DNA of 64,000 nucleotides. Source: Aurantimicrobium minutum (GTDB lineage: Bacteria > Actinomycetota > Actinomycetes > Actinomycetales > Microbacteriaceae). The notes beneath the pieces are model-generated. The model saw nothing but the letters and a program-made list of their open reading frames with translations. It searched no databases and was not told the origin of the DNA. The stretch covers positions 1,178,001-1,242,000 of the forward strand of contig NZ_JARXXV010000001.1 in the NCBI RefSeq assembly GCF_029893825.1, read 5' to 3'. Positions 53,126-62,465 of the stretch are shown piece by piece. Numbering within the stretch: position 1 is the stretch's first letter; each line of letters begins with the position of its first letter. Made by a program: the position numbers and the translations under genes.

Positions 53126-53201
53126 GATACAGACGGTCTGTATCAGGAGGGTTGTGCATGTGCCATCTGAGGAGGCCGGATACTTCCGGCGCACAGACAA
53201 C
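53126..53201 (-). promoter_or_regulatory. Structured rpsF leader, candidate S6:S18 element
   Basis: On the minus strand the leader can form GTTGT...ACAAC and GTGC...GCAC pairings (53151-53201) around a GCCGGA-AGTA-TCCGGC hairpin. Then a perfect 8-bp hairpin GATACAGA-CCG-TCTGTATC (53126-53144) follows, with CGTTTTAG after it. rpsF operons in many bacteria are controlled by S6:S18 binding to a CCG-containing leader. The match here is by outline only. Confidence 0.4.
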
Positions 53202-53263
53202 TTCCCCAGTCTAGACCGGAATCGGGCCTTGCGCCAATCCGCGCAGGCCCACATCGGCTCAAA

Positions 53264-54688
53264 CTAGCGGTTGGCCCACCAGGTCAGCAGTCGTTCCTTG
53301 GCTAGCTTTGGGCCGATGGGGCCCTCATCTAGTCGAACGTTGAGCAAGTAGTTATAGGCCTGTCCCACGTCACGGCCTGCCGGAATCCCCAGAATCTCCA
53401 TGATTTCTTCACCATTGAGGTCGGGGCGAATGGCCGCCATCTCCTCTGCTTCGGAGAGTTCGGTAATGCGATTCTCCAAATCGTCATAGGCAAAAGCGAG
53501 GCGGTCTGCCTTGCGCTTATTGCGCGTGGTGACATCGGCGCGAGTGAGGATGTGGAGACGCTCAAGCAGCTCTCCCGCATCGCGGGCATAGCGCCGCACG
53601 GCAGAATCACTCCAGGCTGCATCGGAATAACCAAAGAAGCGCAGGTGTAATTCGATCAGTCTGGCCACGTTCTGCGTGGTTTCCTTATCGAAGCGCAGCG
53701 CTTTCATGCGTTTGGTGGCCAACTTGGCGCCGACGAGGTCGTGGTGGTGGAAGCTCACCGCGCCACCAGGTTCAAGGTGGCGAGTTGCTGGCTTGCCAAT
53801 ATCGTGCAACAAGGCGGCTAAACGCAGGGTGAGATCGCCTGGTTCTCCCGGGTGTCGCTCTTTCTCAAGATCAATGGCCTGCTCCAGCACGGTCAACGAG
53901 TGTTCGTAGACGTCTTTGTGGTGGTGGTGCTCATCAACTTCCAGGCGCAGCGCTGGAATTTCAGGCAGTACCAAAGCAGCAATGCCCGTGCTCACCAGTA
54001 ATTCAATGCCTGCACGTGGCTTGTCCGTGAGCAAAAGCTTGCATAATTCTTCATTAACCCGCTCGGCCGAGATGTTCTCGATCGAGGCGGCGTATTCGGT
54101 CATTGCCCATTCGGTTTCTTCATCCAGGGCAAAACCCAGCTGGGAGGAGAAACGGGCAGCACGCATCATGCGCAACGGGTCTTCGGTAAATGACACCTCT
54201 GCGGACTTGGGCGCTCGCAAAATGCCTGCCATCAGGTCTTCAACCCCGCCGGAGGGGTCAACCAGAACCAGTTCAGGTAACCGAACGGCCATCGCATTCA
54301 CGCGGAAATCGCGTCTGGTCAGGTCTTCTTCGAGACTGTCACCAAATGCCACGATGGGCTTGCGGGTCTTGCCGTCATACTTGTCTGCCCGGTAAGTGGT
54401 GATCTCAACCTTCTCGCCGGCTATTTGTGCACCGATGGTGCCAAAGTCACGGCCAATATCCCAGTGTGCTTCCGAGATGGGCTCAACAACCCGGATGATG
54501 TCATCCGGTAGTGCATTCGTGGTGAAATCCAGGTCGTGCACTATGTGACCGAGGAACGCATCACGCACTGGGCCACCAACAAGAGCAAGCTCATATCCGG
54601 CATCGGCAAATGCTGCCGCCAAGCGTGAAACACTGGCCGACTTACTCAACTGAGTAATGGATTCGATTGCGGAAGAAACACTGAGCAT
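53264..54688 (-). CDS. cca: CCA-adding tRNA nucleotidyltransferase with HD domain
   Basis: The 474-residue product has the class II head LVGGPVRDAFLG with DLDFTTNA (metal Asp pair), RRDFRVNAMA and EDPLRMMRAARFSSQL. The HD phosphohydrolase domain follows, with HHHHKDVYEHSL and LLHDIGKP. It adds or repairs the CCA end of tRNAs. In actinobacteria this gene (often pcnA) begins the oriC-side segment, as it does here. It is divergent from the DUF6049 gene. Confidence 0.95.
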   Translation of the reverse strand: MLSVSSAIESITQLSKSASVSRLAAAFADAGYELALVGGPVRDAFLGHIVHDLDFTTNALPDDIIRVVEPISEAHWDIGRDFGTIGAQIAGEKVEITTYRADKYDGKTRKPIVAFGDSLEEDLTRRDFRVNAMAVRLPELVLVDPSGGVEDLMAGILRAPKSAEVSFTEDPLRMMRAARFSSQLGFALDEETEWAMTEYAASIENISAERVNEELCKLLLTDKPRAGIELLVSTGIAALVLPEIPALRLEVDEHHHHKDVYEHSLTVLEQAIDLEKERHPGEPGDLTLRLAALLHDIGKPATRHLEPGGAVSFHHHDLVGAKLATKRMKALRFDKETTQNVARLIELHLRFFGYSDAAWSDSAVRRYARDAGELLERLHILTRADVTTRNKRKADRLAFAYDDLENRITELSEAEEMAAIRPDLNGEEIMEILGIPAGRDVGQAYNYLLNVRLDEGPIGPKLAKERLLTWWANR

Positions 54689-54716
54689 TTCCCGTCAGTC
54701 TACGGGGAGCATCCAG

Positions 54717-56741
54717 ATGTTCACCGGTTGCGACGCCTACAATGGCAGGATGCCTTCCCTGCTGATCAGACGCGCTGTGCGCACTGTGTCTGCAACGATT
54801 CTCACCGTTGTGGTGAGCGCAGCAGGGGTCATCACTGGCACACAGGTTGCCCAGGCTGCCCACACCGCTTCAATTGTGCTCACCCCAGCTGTGGTCAGTG
54901 CAGGCCCGGGCGAGAATTTGGCTATCACCGTGCACGTGAGTAACACCAGTTCCGTGGCCCTGCCCGAAGGTGAAGCGGTGATTACCGCGCCTTCAACGGC
55001 CATTTCTTCTGTTGAAGATCTGGACGCCTGGTTTGCTGCCTCAGATAAGGACACTCAGCCTGGTCGCTATCTCGACACCATCGATATTCCCGAGGTTGCA
55101 GCTGGAAAAACTGTTGATGTGACGGCTGAGATTGCCCTGTCTGCAGGTCGTTTCGGGGGAGTATGGGGCGCTCGCGGTCTTGCGGTTGATTATGTTCTCG
55201 ACGGAGACAGCGCGGCGAGCTCCAGGTCTTCATTCATCTGGACCCCCACTGCTGCACCAAGTTCAGTAGCTTTCACCGGAATTTTGCCCATTGTTCCCCC
55301 GCCCAGCACCTCAGGTTTGCTCACCGCTCAGGAGCTGACTGAACTGACTGGTCCCAGTGGGATCTTGACCCGCCAACTCTCTGTTGCACAAGCTCGCCCG
55401 GTTGCCATCGGTGTTGACCCACGCATTCTCGCCTCGATTGATGCCCTCGGAGACAAAGCCCCCGAGGGTGCTCTGGCGTGGTTAGAACTGCTGACTTCTC
55501 TGCCCAACGAGAGCTTCCTGCTCTCCTACGCAGATGCAGACATTTCTGCCCAGGCGCAATCTGGTCTCCAGACACTACTTGCCCCCTCAATCTCTGATGT
55601 GGTGACGGCACCGGTTGACACAAGCCCCAGTCCAACCACCAGCGGGGCCCCCAGCACCACTCCTTCTGCAAACCCCGCCCCCGTTGCACGTCCGGTCTTC
55701 ACCCCCACGGTGAACAACATTGCCTGGCCTGTGGCGAACTCAGTAATTGCTTCTGATCTGGGTATTTTCTCTGGCAGTGGCTTCACGGCTGCCATCTTGT
55801 CTTCGGGCAATGTCAGCGGCGATGTTCTTTCTGTCGGTGTGGCAAGTGGGTTGCCCTCCGTGGTGACCCTGGATGGTCTTAGCTCCGCACTGAACAACAA
55901 TGATGCTTCCCGCGCTGCCGCCTACCTGGCCGTTTCTGCCAGTGACGAGACGCAAGCAGGCAAAGCTTTTGCCGCGTTGCCACGTGAAACATTCAGCATC
56001 ACCGGACTTACCAAACTTGGCATGACCTTGGACACTGTGCTGGGTCAGAACTGGGTAAGCACTGGCTCGCTGACCACAAGCCTGGCTGGTGCATCGTCAG
56101 CATTAGGTATCACAGACTCCCCCGAGTCCTCACAGCGCATTTCGGTCGTGAGCAGCTTGCTTGCACGCAATGCGGCTTTGGGTTCTTTCGCGACCATTGC
56201 CGAAGACCCCACGTTGATTACCAACCCGGCAAGCAGGGAACTCGCTGCCGTGCTTTCAGTGGGCTGGATTACCAACTCCCAGTGGTCCACTGCCGTGACC
56301 CAGAGCATGCGTGCGAGTCAGAAAGTGCTCAACTCGGTCTCTGTAGTTACCAGTAGCACCATCAACATGGTCGGTGGTCAGGCAAATATCCCGATTTCTG
56401 TGCACAACGCCTTGCTGCAACCAGTGACCGTGGTGGTCAATGCTGATCCAAACAATGCCCGCCTGATTGTTAAGGGTGCGGAAAAAATCACCATTCAGCC
56501 CGAATCACAGGCCAAGGCACAGATTCCTGTGCAAGCACAGGTCAGTAATGGCAGTGCCATCCTCTCGGTGAGCTTGCAGTCTGTCGATGGTGTGCCCGTG
56601 GGTGAACCCGTCTCCATCCCCATCAATGTCCGTGCCGACTGGGAGCTGTGGGGCCTGGGCGGGGTTGCGATTGCCTTTGTTGGTCTGCTCACCGCTGGTG
56701 TGATTCGAACCCTGCGACGTCGTCGCAGTTCACAAGCCTAA
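54717..56741 (+). CDS. DUF6049-type secreted membrane-anchored protein
   Basis: The 674-residue product has a basic N-terminus, a signal-like helix (ATILTVVVSAAGVITG) ending AQA, a long Ser/Thr/Ala-rich extracellular part, and a C-terminal membrane helix followed by RTLRRRRSS. This matches the actinobacterial protein located between cca and murJ (M. tuberculosis Rv3909 type). The start at 54717 follows GGGGAG with good spacing; the ATG at 54750 would also give a signal peptide. The murJ gene normally next is missing. It probably has a cell-envelope role. Confidence 0.8.
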   Translation: MFTGCDAYNGRMPSLLIRRAVRTVSATILTVVVSAAGVITGTQVAQAAHTASIVLTPAVVSAGPGENLAITVHVSNTSSVALPEGEAVITAPSTAISSVEDLDAWFAASDKDTQPGRYLDTIDIPEVAAGKTVDVTAEIALSAGRFGGVWGARGLAVDYVLDGDSAASSRSSFIWTPTAAPSSVAFTGILPIVPPPSTSGLLTAQELTELTGPSGILTRQLSVAQARPVAIGVDPRILASIDALGDKAPEGALAWLELLTSLPNESFLLSYADADISAQAQSGLQTLLAPSISDVVTAPVDTSPSPTTSGAPSTTPSANPAPVARPVFTPTVNNIAWPVANSVIASDLGIFSGSGFTAAILSSGNVSGDVLSVGVASGLPSVVTLDGLSSALNNNDASRAAAYLAVSASDETQAGKAFAALPRETFSITGLTKLGMTLDTVLGQNWVSTGSLTTSLAGASSALGITDSPESSQRISVVSSLLARNAALGSFATIAEDPTLITNPASRELAAVLSVGWITNSQWSTAVTQSMRASQKVLNSVSVVTSSTINMVGGQANIPISVHNALLQPVTVVVNADPNNARLIVKGAEKITIQPESQAKAQIPVQAQVSNGSAILSVSLQSVDGVPVGEPVSIPINVRADWELWGLGGVAIAFVGLLTAGVIRTLRRRRSSQA

Positions 56742-56767
56742 ACAGGCCCACATAATCTCCAGCTGTG

Positions 56768-56793
56768 GGAATATCCGGCCAGTAGACTGGGTT
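56768..56793 (+). promoter_or_regulatory. SigR/SigH-type promoter of trxB-trxA
   Basis: GGAAT, exactly 18 bases, GTT (56768-56772 and 56791-56793) matches the thiol-stress sigma consensus of actinobacteria. trxB-trxA are classic members of that regulon. The GTT is 53 bases before the trxB start. Confidence 0.8.
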
Positions 56794-56845
56794 TACTTCT
56801 GTGCCGAATAATTCGGCGTCATTCTTTGTTTTTCTTGGAGTTTTC

Positions 56846-57799
56846 GTGCGTCAAGTCATCATCATTGGTTCAGGTCCCGCCGGGTATACCGCCGCGATCT
56901 ATGCTGCACGCGCCAACTTCAAGCCCCTCGTCATTGCTTCCTCTGTGGAGGCCGGTGGCGAACTCATGAACACCACTGAGGTAGAGAACTTCCCTGGATT
57001 CCCCGAAGGAATCATGGGCCCCGAGCTCATGATGAAGATGCAGGAGCAGGCAGAAAAGTTCGGTGCTGAAATCCTGATGGATGACGTCGTCAGCGTTGAA
57101 TTAGCTGGCGACATCAAGCGTGTGACCACCGGTGGTGGCCAGACTTTTGAGGCTCTCAGCGTCATCTTCGCTACCGGTTCTGCCAACCGCAAGCTCGGTC
57201 TTCCAGATGAGGATCGCCTCTCCGGTCACGGAGTTTCCTGGTGTGCAACCTGCGATGGTTTCTTCTTCCGCCAAAAGACCGTGGCCATCGTTGGTGGTGG
57301 TGACTCCGCTATGGAGGAAGCGAACTTCCTGACTCGCTTTGCAGACAAGGTCTATGTCATTCACCGCTCAGAGACTCTGCGTGCATCAAAAATCATGCAA
57401 GATCGTGCACTCGCAAACCCCAAGATTGAATTCCTATGGAACTCTGCTGTTGATTCACTCAACGGAGAGGCTGCATTGGAGAGCGTCACCCTCAAGAACA
57501 CCGTCACCGGTGAAAAGAGTGAGGTTGAACTCCAGGGATTGTTCATTGCCATTGGTAATGACCCCCGCACCCAGCTCATTCACGGCCAGCTCGACCTCAC
57601 CCCTGAGGGAACAGTTGCCGTGAAGGGTCGCTCCTCTAAGACCAACCTCACCGGTGTCTTTGCCGCTGGTGACGTGGTTGACCCCACCTACCGTCAGGCA
57701 GTTACCGCTGCCGCCAGTGGAACTGTTGCTGCCCTCGATGCAGAACACTTCCTCCAGTCACTTCCTGCCGACGTGCTCGCGCATGCCGAAAACAACTAA
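56846..57799 (+). CDS. trxB: Thioredoxin reductase
   Basis: The 317-residue flavoenzyme has GSGPAGYTAAIYAARA (FAD), the redox WCATCDGFFF (about residue 135), VGGGDSAMEEA (NADPH) and FAAGDVVDPTYRQAVTAA. It reduces thioredoxin with NADPH. The GTG at 56846 is chosen because GGAG lies six bases before it and the FAD motif begins at once; the frame is open to 56801. The SigR-type promoter is upstream and trxA follows. Confidence 0.95.
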   Translation: MRQVIIIGSGPAGYTAAIYAARANFKPLVIASSVEAGGELMNTTEVENFPGFPEGIMGPELMMKMQEQAEKFGAEILMDDVVSVELAGDIKRVTTGGGQTFEALSVIFATGSANRKLGLPDEDRLSGHGVSWCATCDGFFFRQKTVAIVGGGDSAMEEANFLTRFADKVYVIHRSETLRASKIMQDRALANPKIEFLWNSAVDSLNGEAALESVTLKNTVTGEKSEVELQGLFIAIGNDPRTQLIHGQLDLTPEGTVAVKGRSSKTNLTGVFAAGDVVDPTYRQAVTAAASGTVAALDAEHFLQSLPADVLAHAENN

Positions 57800-57814
57800 A
57801 CACAAGGAGTAATC

Positions 57815-58141
57815 ATGTCTGCAGCACCCGCAGTTACTGACGCCAGCTTTGACGCTGACGTTCTCAAGAGCGGCAAGCCTGTTCTCGTTGACTTCTGGGC
57901 TGAATGGTGTGGCCCTTGCCGCGCTGTCGGACCCATCCTCGACCAGATCCGTGCAGAACACGGTGACAAGATCGAGATCGTGAAGCTCAACGTGGACGAA
58001 AACCCACAAACCGCCATGGCCTACCAGATCACCTCGATTCCTGCGATGAAGGTTTTCGTCAACGGTGAAGTGACCAAGACCATCATTGGTGCCAAGCCCA
58101 AGCCAGCGCTTGAGCACGATCTGGCCGACTACATCGGCTAA
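57815..58141 (+). CDS. trxA: Thioredoxin
   Basis: The 108-residue product has DFWAEWCGPCRAVGPIL (active Cys32 and Cys35) and the cis-Pro motif TSIPAMKVF. It is co-transcribed with trxB, 15 bases apart with AAGGAG before the ATG. It reduces disulfides in the cytoplasm. Ends at a hairpin. Confidence 0.97.
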   Translation: MSAAPAVTDASFDADVLKSGKPVLVDFWAEWCGPCRAVGPILDQIRAEHGDKIEIVKLNVDENPQTAMAYQITSIPAMKVFVNGEVTKTIIGAKPKPALEHDLADYIG

Positions 58142-58154
58142 TTCGCACTCCTTA

Positions 58155-58188
58155 CGTTGGCCGTCTGAGAATCATCAGGCGGCCAACG
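58155..58188 (+). terminator. Terminator after trxA
   Basis: CGTTGGCCGTCTGA pairs with TCAGGCGGCCAACG (one mismatch, 6-base loop). Only a short T stretch follows (GCGTTTA). Confidence 0.7.
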
Positions 58189-58226
58189 GCGTTTAACCCC
58201 CAAAATTCCCAACTACGATTGTCTAC

Positions 58227-59546
58227 ATGGCCGAGAACACCGAGACCGGTCAAGGAATCAACCTTGACCCCTGGTTCAATCACTATGCCAGCCGTTCGTC
58301 CGGTCTGAGTGCCTCTGAAGTGCGCGCGCTGTTCGCGGTTGCCTCTCGCCCTGAAGTTGTCTCCCTCGCCGGTGGTATGCCCTACGTCCGCGCACTGCCT
58401 GAGTCGCTGGTCAATGGCGCCTTGGAAAAGGTGATGCAAGAAAACGGGCCTATGGCCATGCAATACGGTTCTGGTCAGGGCGTTCCTGCACTGCGTGAAC
58501 AAATCCTGGAAATCATGGCCTTGGAGGGTATTTCAGCCTCGGTCGATGATGTTGTGGTCACTACCGGAAGCCAGCAGGCTCTGGACTTAGTGACCAAGCT
58601 CTTCATTGATCCAGGTGACGTGATTTTGGCTGAAGCACCCAGTTATGTGGGAGCTATAGGTGTTTTCCGCAGCTACCAGGCAGATGTGGTGCACGTCCTG
58701 ATGGACGAGCACGGACTCATTCCTGAGAAGCTGCGTGAGGCAATCGCTGAGGTGAAAGCCTCTGGCCGCACCATCAAGTTCCTCTACACAATCCCTAACT
58801 TCCACAACCCTGCTGGTGTGACCCTCTCGGCCGAGCGTCGCCCCGAGATTCTGCAGATTTGCCAGAGCAACGGCATTCTCATCTTGGAAGATAACCCCTA
58901 CGGCCTGCTTTCTTTCGAAGAGGACGTTCCTCCCGCTATTCGTTCACTCAACGAAGACGGTGTGATCTATTTAGGTTCGTTCTCTAAGACCTTGGCACCG
59001 GGTTTCCGCGTGGGCTGGGCGCTAGCCCCTCACGCTATTCGCGAAAAGCTGGTTCTGGCTGCTGAAGCTGCCATTTTGTGCCCCAGCTCATTCAGTCAGA
59101 TGGTGATTTCTGAATATCTCAGCCAGGCGGACTGGAAGGGTCAGATTGAAACCTTCCGTGGTGTGTATAAAGAACGCCGTGATGCCATGCTCGAAGCACT
59201 CGAGGAGCACCTGCCCGATTTGAGTTGGAATGTGCCCAACGGTGGTTTCTACATCTGGTGCTCACTACCTGAAAACCTTGATTCCAAGGCGATGTTGCCT
59301 CGTGCGGTGACCGAACTTGTTGCTTACACCCCCGGAACCGCGTTCTTTGCTGACGGTGGTGGACGCCAGAACCTGCGTCTGTCTTTCTGCTACCCCACCC
59401 CGGAAAACATCAAGGTCGGTATTCGCCGACTGGCCACCGTCATTCGTGGCGAGTTAGACCTGCTTGCCGACTTTGCCGGAACCGGTTCCTTGACCGCAGC
59501 CGCCGGTGACGACAACGTTATTGCCCCACCACCAGACCTGAGCTAA
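58227..59546 (+). CDS. PLP-dependent class I/II aminotransferase
   Basis: The 439-residue enzyme resembles 2-aminoadipate/aromatic aminotransferases (LysN type): SLAGGMPYVRALPES, TTGSQQALDL, PNFHNPAGVTLS, DNPYGLLSF, the PLP lysine in GSFSKTLAPGFRVGW and FCYPTPENI. There is no DNA-binding domain. The substrate could be an aromatic or branched-chain amino acid. It is followed by ddl after 11 bases, so it may supply precursors for the wall, but that is guesswork. Confidence 0.87.
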   Translation: MAENTETGQGINLDPWFNHYASRSSGLSASEVRALFAVASRPEVVSLAGGMPYVRALPESLVNGALEKVMQENGPMAMQYGSGQGVPALREQILEIMALEGISASVDDVVVTTGSQQALDLVTKLFIDPGDVILAEAPSYVGAIGVFRSYQADVVHVLMDEHGLIPEKLREAIAEVKASGRTIKFLYTIPNFHNPAGVTLSAERRPEILQICQSNGILILEDNPYGLLSFEEDVPPAIRSLNEDGVIYLGSFSKTLAPGFRVGWALAPHAIREKLVLAAEAAILCPSSFSQMVISEYLSQADWKGQIETFRGVYKERRDAMLEALEEHLPDLSWNVPNGGFYIWCSLPENLDSKAMLPRAVTELVAYTPGTAFFADGGGRQNLRLSFCYPTPENIKVGIRRLATVIRGELDLLADFAGTGSLTAAAGDDNVIAPPPDLS

Positions 59547-59557
59547 AAGAGGCCTTT

Positions 59558-60499
59558 ATGTCATCACTCAACATTGCAGTGCTTTCCGGTGGTATTTCCC
59601 ACGAACGCGAGGTTTCCTTGCGATCTGGGCGCCGTGTTGCTGACGCTCTGACTGCTCGTGGTCACAACGTCACCATCATTGACCCAGATGCGTCTTTGTT
59701 TGCTCAGCTGAACACCCTCCAGCCCGATGTGGTCTGGCCTGCACTCCACGGTTCTAGTGGTGAAGATGGCGCCATCTTGGATCTTCTTCACGCTGCTGGC
59801 CACAACTACGTCGGTCCCTCCGCGGCCGCAGCGCGCTTGGCCTGGTCCAAGCCTGTTGCCAAGACGTTGGTTTCACGTGCTGAGGTGAAAACAGCTCCTT
59901 CCATCACTGTTGCACGTGAAGCATTCCGTGAACTTGGTGCCGGGTCAGTTCTTGAATTAATTGCCTCTGAACTGGGTAATCATGTTGTTGTGAAGCCTGC
60001 TTCTGGCGGCTCAGCACAGGGTGTGTCCATCGTGACAAAGTCCGAAGATCTCCCTCGTGCCATGGTTGATGCCTTCACCTACCACGACGTTGCGCTGGTG
60101 GAGAAGTTCATTGCGGGCACTGAAGTGGCCGTGACGGTCACAGATGGTGTTACCGGGGCCTCTGCCCTGCCTGCGGTCGAAATCGTGCCTCTGGATGGCG
60201 TCTACAGCTTTGAGGCCCGTTATAACGCCGGCGAAACCACCTTCTTTGTTCCAGCGCGAGTATCGGACGAGGTAGCAGCCAAGATTGCTGCTGCGGCGGT
60301 GAATGTTCACGAGACCTTAGGCCTGTCACAGCTTTCTCGTATTGACCTCATCGTGGACGAAAACGGGGAGCCCTGGTTCTTAGAGGCCAATGCGCTTCCT
60401 GGCTTGACCGAGACCTCGAGTGCACCACTGGCTATTGAAGCTTCTGGTGTTGACCTCGGTCAGCTTTACGAAGCTCTCGCTCGCGCAGCAGCCAACTAG
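59558..60499 (+). CDS. ddl: D-alanine--D-alanine ligase
   Basis: The 313-residue ATP-grasp protein has SGGISHEREVSLRSG, WPALHGSSGEDG, VVKPASGGSAQGV and LEANALPGLTETSSAP. It joins two D-alanines for peptidoglycan stem peptides. It is near the origin and coupled to the upstream aminotransferase gene. Length is normal for Ddl. Confidence 0.9.
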   Translation: MSSLNIAVLSGGISHEREVSLRSGRRVADALTARGHNVTIIDPDASLFAQLNTLQPDVVWPALHGSSGEDGAILDLLHAAGHNYVGPSAAAARLAWSKPVAKTLVSRAEVKTAPSITVAREAFRELGAGSVLELIASELGNHVVVKPASGGSAQGVSIVTKSEDLPRAMVDAFTYHDVALVEKFIAGTEVAVTVTDGVTGASALPAVEIVPLDGVYSFEARYNAGETTFFVPARVSDEVAAKIAAAAVNVHETLGLSQLSRIDLIVDENGEPWFLEANALPGLTETSSAPLAIEASGVDLGQLYEALARAAAN

Positions 60500-60515
60500 G
60501 CGGTTGCCCGCCCAC

Positions 60516-60530
60516 GTTTCACGTGGAAAC
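60516..60530. promoter_or_regulatory. parS-like site (imperfect)
   Basis: GTTTCACGTGGAAAC resembles parS (TGTTTCACGTGAAACA) with one extra G, and lies in the convergent gap between ddl and parB. Confidence 0.55.
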
Positions 60531-61492
60531 TAATTCTGACCGAACGGTGTCTCGCCGAGTTCGGTGAGGATTCGGTTGAGGTCACCAATGGTGGCAAATT
60601 CGATGCTGATCAGGCCTTTTTTAGCTGACAGTGCAATTTTCACTCGGGTGTCGAGACGATCACCGAGGCGCTCAGCGATCTCGTCGAGGTGACCGCGACG
60701 GGTGCCAGCAACAGGCTTGGGCTTCTTGGCCGTGGGGGCTTCACCCGCGAGTGCTTCAGCCGCGCGAACCGAGAGGTCCTCGTTCACAATCTTGTCAGCC
60801 AGGCGCTGCATGGCGTCGGGGTCGCCGACCGCCAAGATGGCACGGGCGTGACCTGCGCTGAGCACACCGGCAGCAACGCGCTTTTGAACCAGGGGTGGCA
60901 GGCGCAGCAAACGGATGGTGTTTGAGATCTGGGGACGTGAACGCCCAATACGCTCAGCAAGCTGTTCTTGGGTAATACCAAAGTCAGCCATGAGCTGTTG
61001 GTAGGCAGAAGCTTCTTCCAGGGGGTTCAGCTGGGAACGGTGGAGGTTTTCCAGCAGGGCGTCGCGGAGCATGTCTTCATCTGCGGTGTCGCGGATGATG
61101 ACCGGGATCTGCTCGAGGCCAACTTCCTTTGATGCGCGCAGACGACGCTCACCCATGATGAGTTCATAGTTCTCAGAACCAGGGATGGTGCGAACCACGA
61201 TGGGCTGCAAGATACCGATTTCACGGATACTGTGAACCAATTCCGCCAGATCTTCGGGGTTGAAGACCTTGCGTGGCTGCTGAGGGTTGGGAACGACCAG
61301 GTTGGGGGAGATGAACGCCAGACGCGCACCTGGAACCTCAACCAAATCGGCATCATTGTTTTCCACAACAGGAATAGCCCCGGTGCCCACCTGGTCAGGG
61401 AAGAAGACGTCTACGGGGCGCTCGGAAGCTGGCGCTGTCGGAATGAGTGAACCAATACCTCGGCCTAAGCCTGTGCGCTTATTCGTTGCCAT
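60530..61492 (-). CDS. parB: Chromosome-partition protein ParB
   Basis: The 320-residue product begins RTGLGRGIGSLIP, then the CTP-binding N-domain with PRKVF and GERRLRASKEVGL. A helix-turn-helix (TQEQLAERIGRSRPQISN) for parS and a C-terminal dimerisation region follow. The ATG at 61492 has AGGAGG seven bases before. It overlaps parA by 14 bases. It loads on the nearby parS sites to segregate the origin with ParA. Confidence 0.95.
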   Translation of the reverse strand: MATNKRTGLGRGIGSLIPTAPASERPVDVFFPDQVGTGAIPVVENNDADLVEVPGARLAFISPNLVVPNPQQPRKVFNPEDLAELVHSIREIGILQPIVVRTIPGSENYELIMGERRLRASKEVGLEQIPVIIRDTADEDMLRDALLENLHRSQLNPLEEASAYQQLMADFGITQEQLAERIGRSRPQISNTIRLLRLPPLVQKRVAAGVLSAGHARAILAVGDPDAMQRLADKIVNEDLSVRAAEALAGEAPTAKKPKPVAGTRRGHLDEIAERLGDRLDTRVKIALSAKKGLISIEFATIGDLNRILTELGETPFGQN

Positions 61493-62429
61493 GGGTTGCC
61501 TCCTGGGTTGTGGTTCCGGCAGACACAGGTGCACCGCGCATAGCGATTTCGTGTGCTGCTTCGATGTAAGAAATAGAGCCGACCGACAAGGTGTCATAGC
61601 TGACAACTGTCTGGCTGTAGCTGGGGGCCTCAGAAACGCGCACAGCGCGTGGAATGACGGCGTTGAGCACCTGCTGGGGGAAGTGCTGGCGCACATCTGC
61701 TGCAACCTCGTGGGCGAGGCGTGTGCGGCTATCAAACATGGTCAGCAAGATGGTGGAGACCTGTAGGTAGGGGTTCAGCCCCTGGTTAATCATCTCAATG
61801 GTGCTCAGCAGCTGAGAGAGGCCTTCCAGCGCGTAATACTCACACTGAATGGGGATGAGGACTTCGCGTGCGGAAGAAAAGGCGTTGATGGTGAGCAAGC
61901 CCAACGACGGTGGGCAATCGATGAAGACGTAGTGATACTGGTTGCCTTCGGCAAAGAAACGCTCAAGCGCATCGCGCAGCAGATATTCGCGGCGATCAAT
62001 GCTGAACATTTGAATTTCGGCACCAGCAAGGTCCAGGTTGGAGGGAGCGCAATACAGTTCTCCTTCCTCGGTGCTCTTCTGAATGACAGAACTTAGCGGC
62101 TTACCCTCGACCAATACGTCATAAATGCTGGGGATATCACCGTGGTGGTCGATTCCCAGTGCCGTGGAGGCATTTCCTTGCGGATCGAGGTCAATAACCA
62201 GCACACGGGCACCGAACCGGGCTAGTGCTGCCGCGATGTTGACGGTAGTTGTGGTCTTTCCCACGCCACCCTTTTGGTTAGACACCGTGAACACTCGTGG
62301 CCTGCTGGGCAATGGGGGTGCAGGGCCGTCCAGAATGCGACGGCGTGCAGTGAGATCACTCAGTTCGCGCGCCAAAGGGGAATCGATCTCCACAGCGGGA
62401 GTATCAATCGATTCTTCTGGATGTTTCAC
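61479..62429 (-). CDS. parA: Chromosome-partition ATPase ParA
   Basis: The 316-residue product has the deviant Walker A VSNQKGGVGKTTTTVN, VLVIDLDPQGNAST and YVFIDCPPSLG. It binds DNA nonspecifically and moves ParB-parS. The GTG at 62429 has AAAGG six bases before it; a TTG six codons upstream has no ribosome-binding site. The parS site at 62422-62437 overlaps the start region, as in several relatives. Confidence 0.94.
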   Translation of the reverse strand: MKHPEESIDTPAVEIDSPLARELSDLTARRRILDGPAPPLPSRPRVFTVSNQKGGVGKTTTTVNIAAALARFGARVLVIDLDPQGNASTALGIDHHGDIPSIYDVLVEGKPLSSVIQKSTEEGELYCAPSNLDLAGAEIQMFSIDRREYLLRDALERFFAEGNQYHYVFIDCPPSLGLLTINAFSSAREVLIPIQCEYYALEGLSQLLSTIEMINQGLNPYLQVSTILLTMFDSRTRLAHEVAADVRQHFPQQVLNAVIPRAVRVSEAPSYSQTVVSYDTLSVGSISYIEAAHEIAMRGAPVSAGTTTQEATHGNE

Positions 62430-62437
62430 GTGAAACC
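62422..62437. promoter_or_regulatory. parS site at the parA start
   Basis: TGTTTCACGTGAAACC is the parS 16-mer with only the last base changed. It lies at the 5' end of parA. ParB is expected to nucleate here. Confidence 0.9.
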
Positions 62438-62465
62438 TTTGGGTCAAACAAGTGCGGAACGAGGT

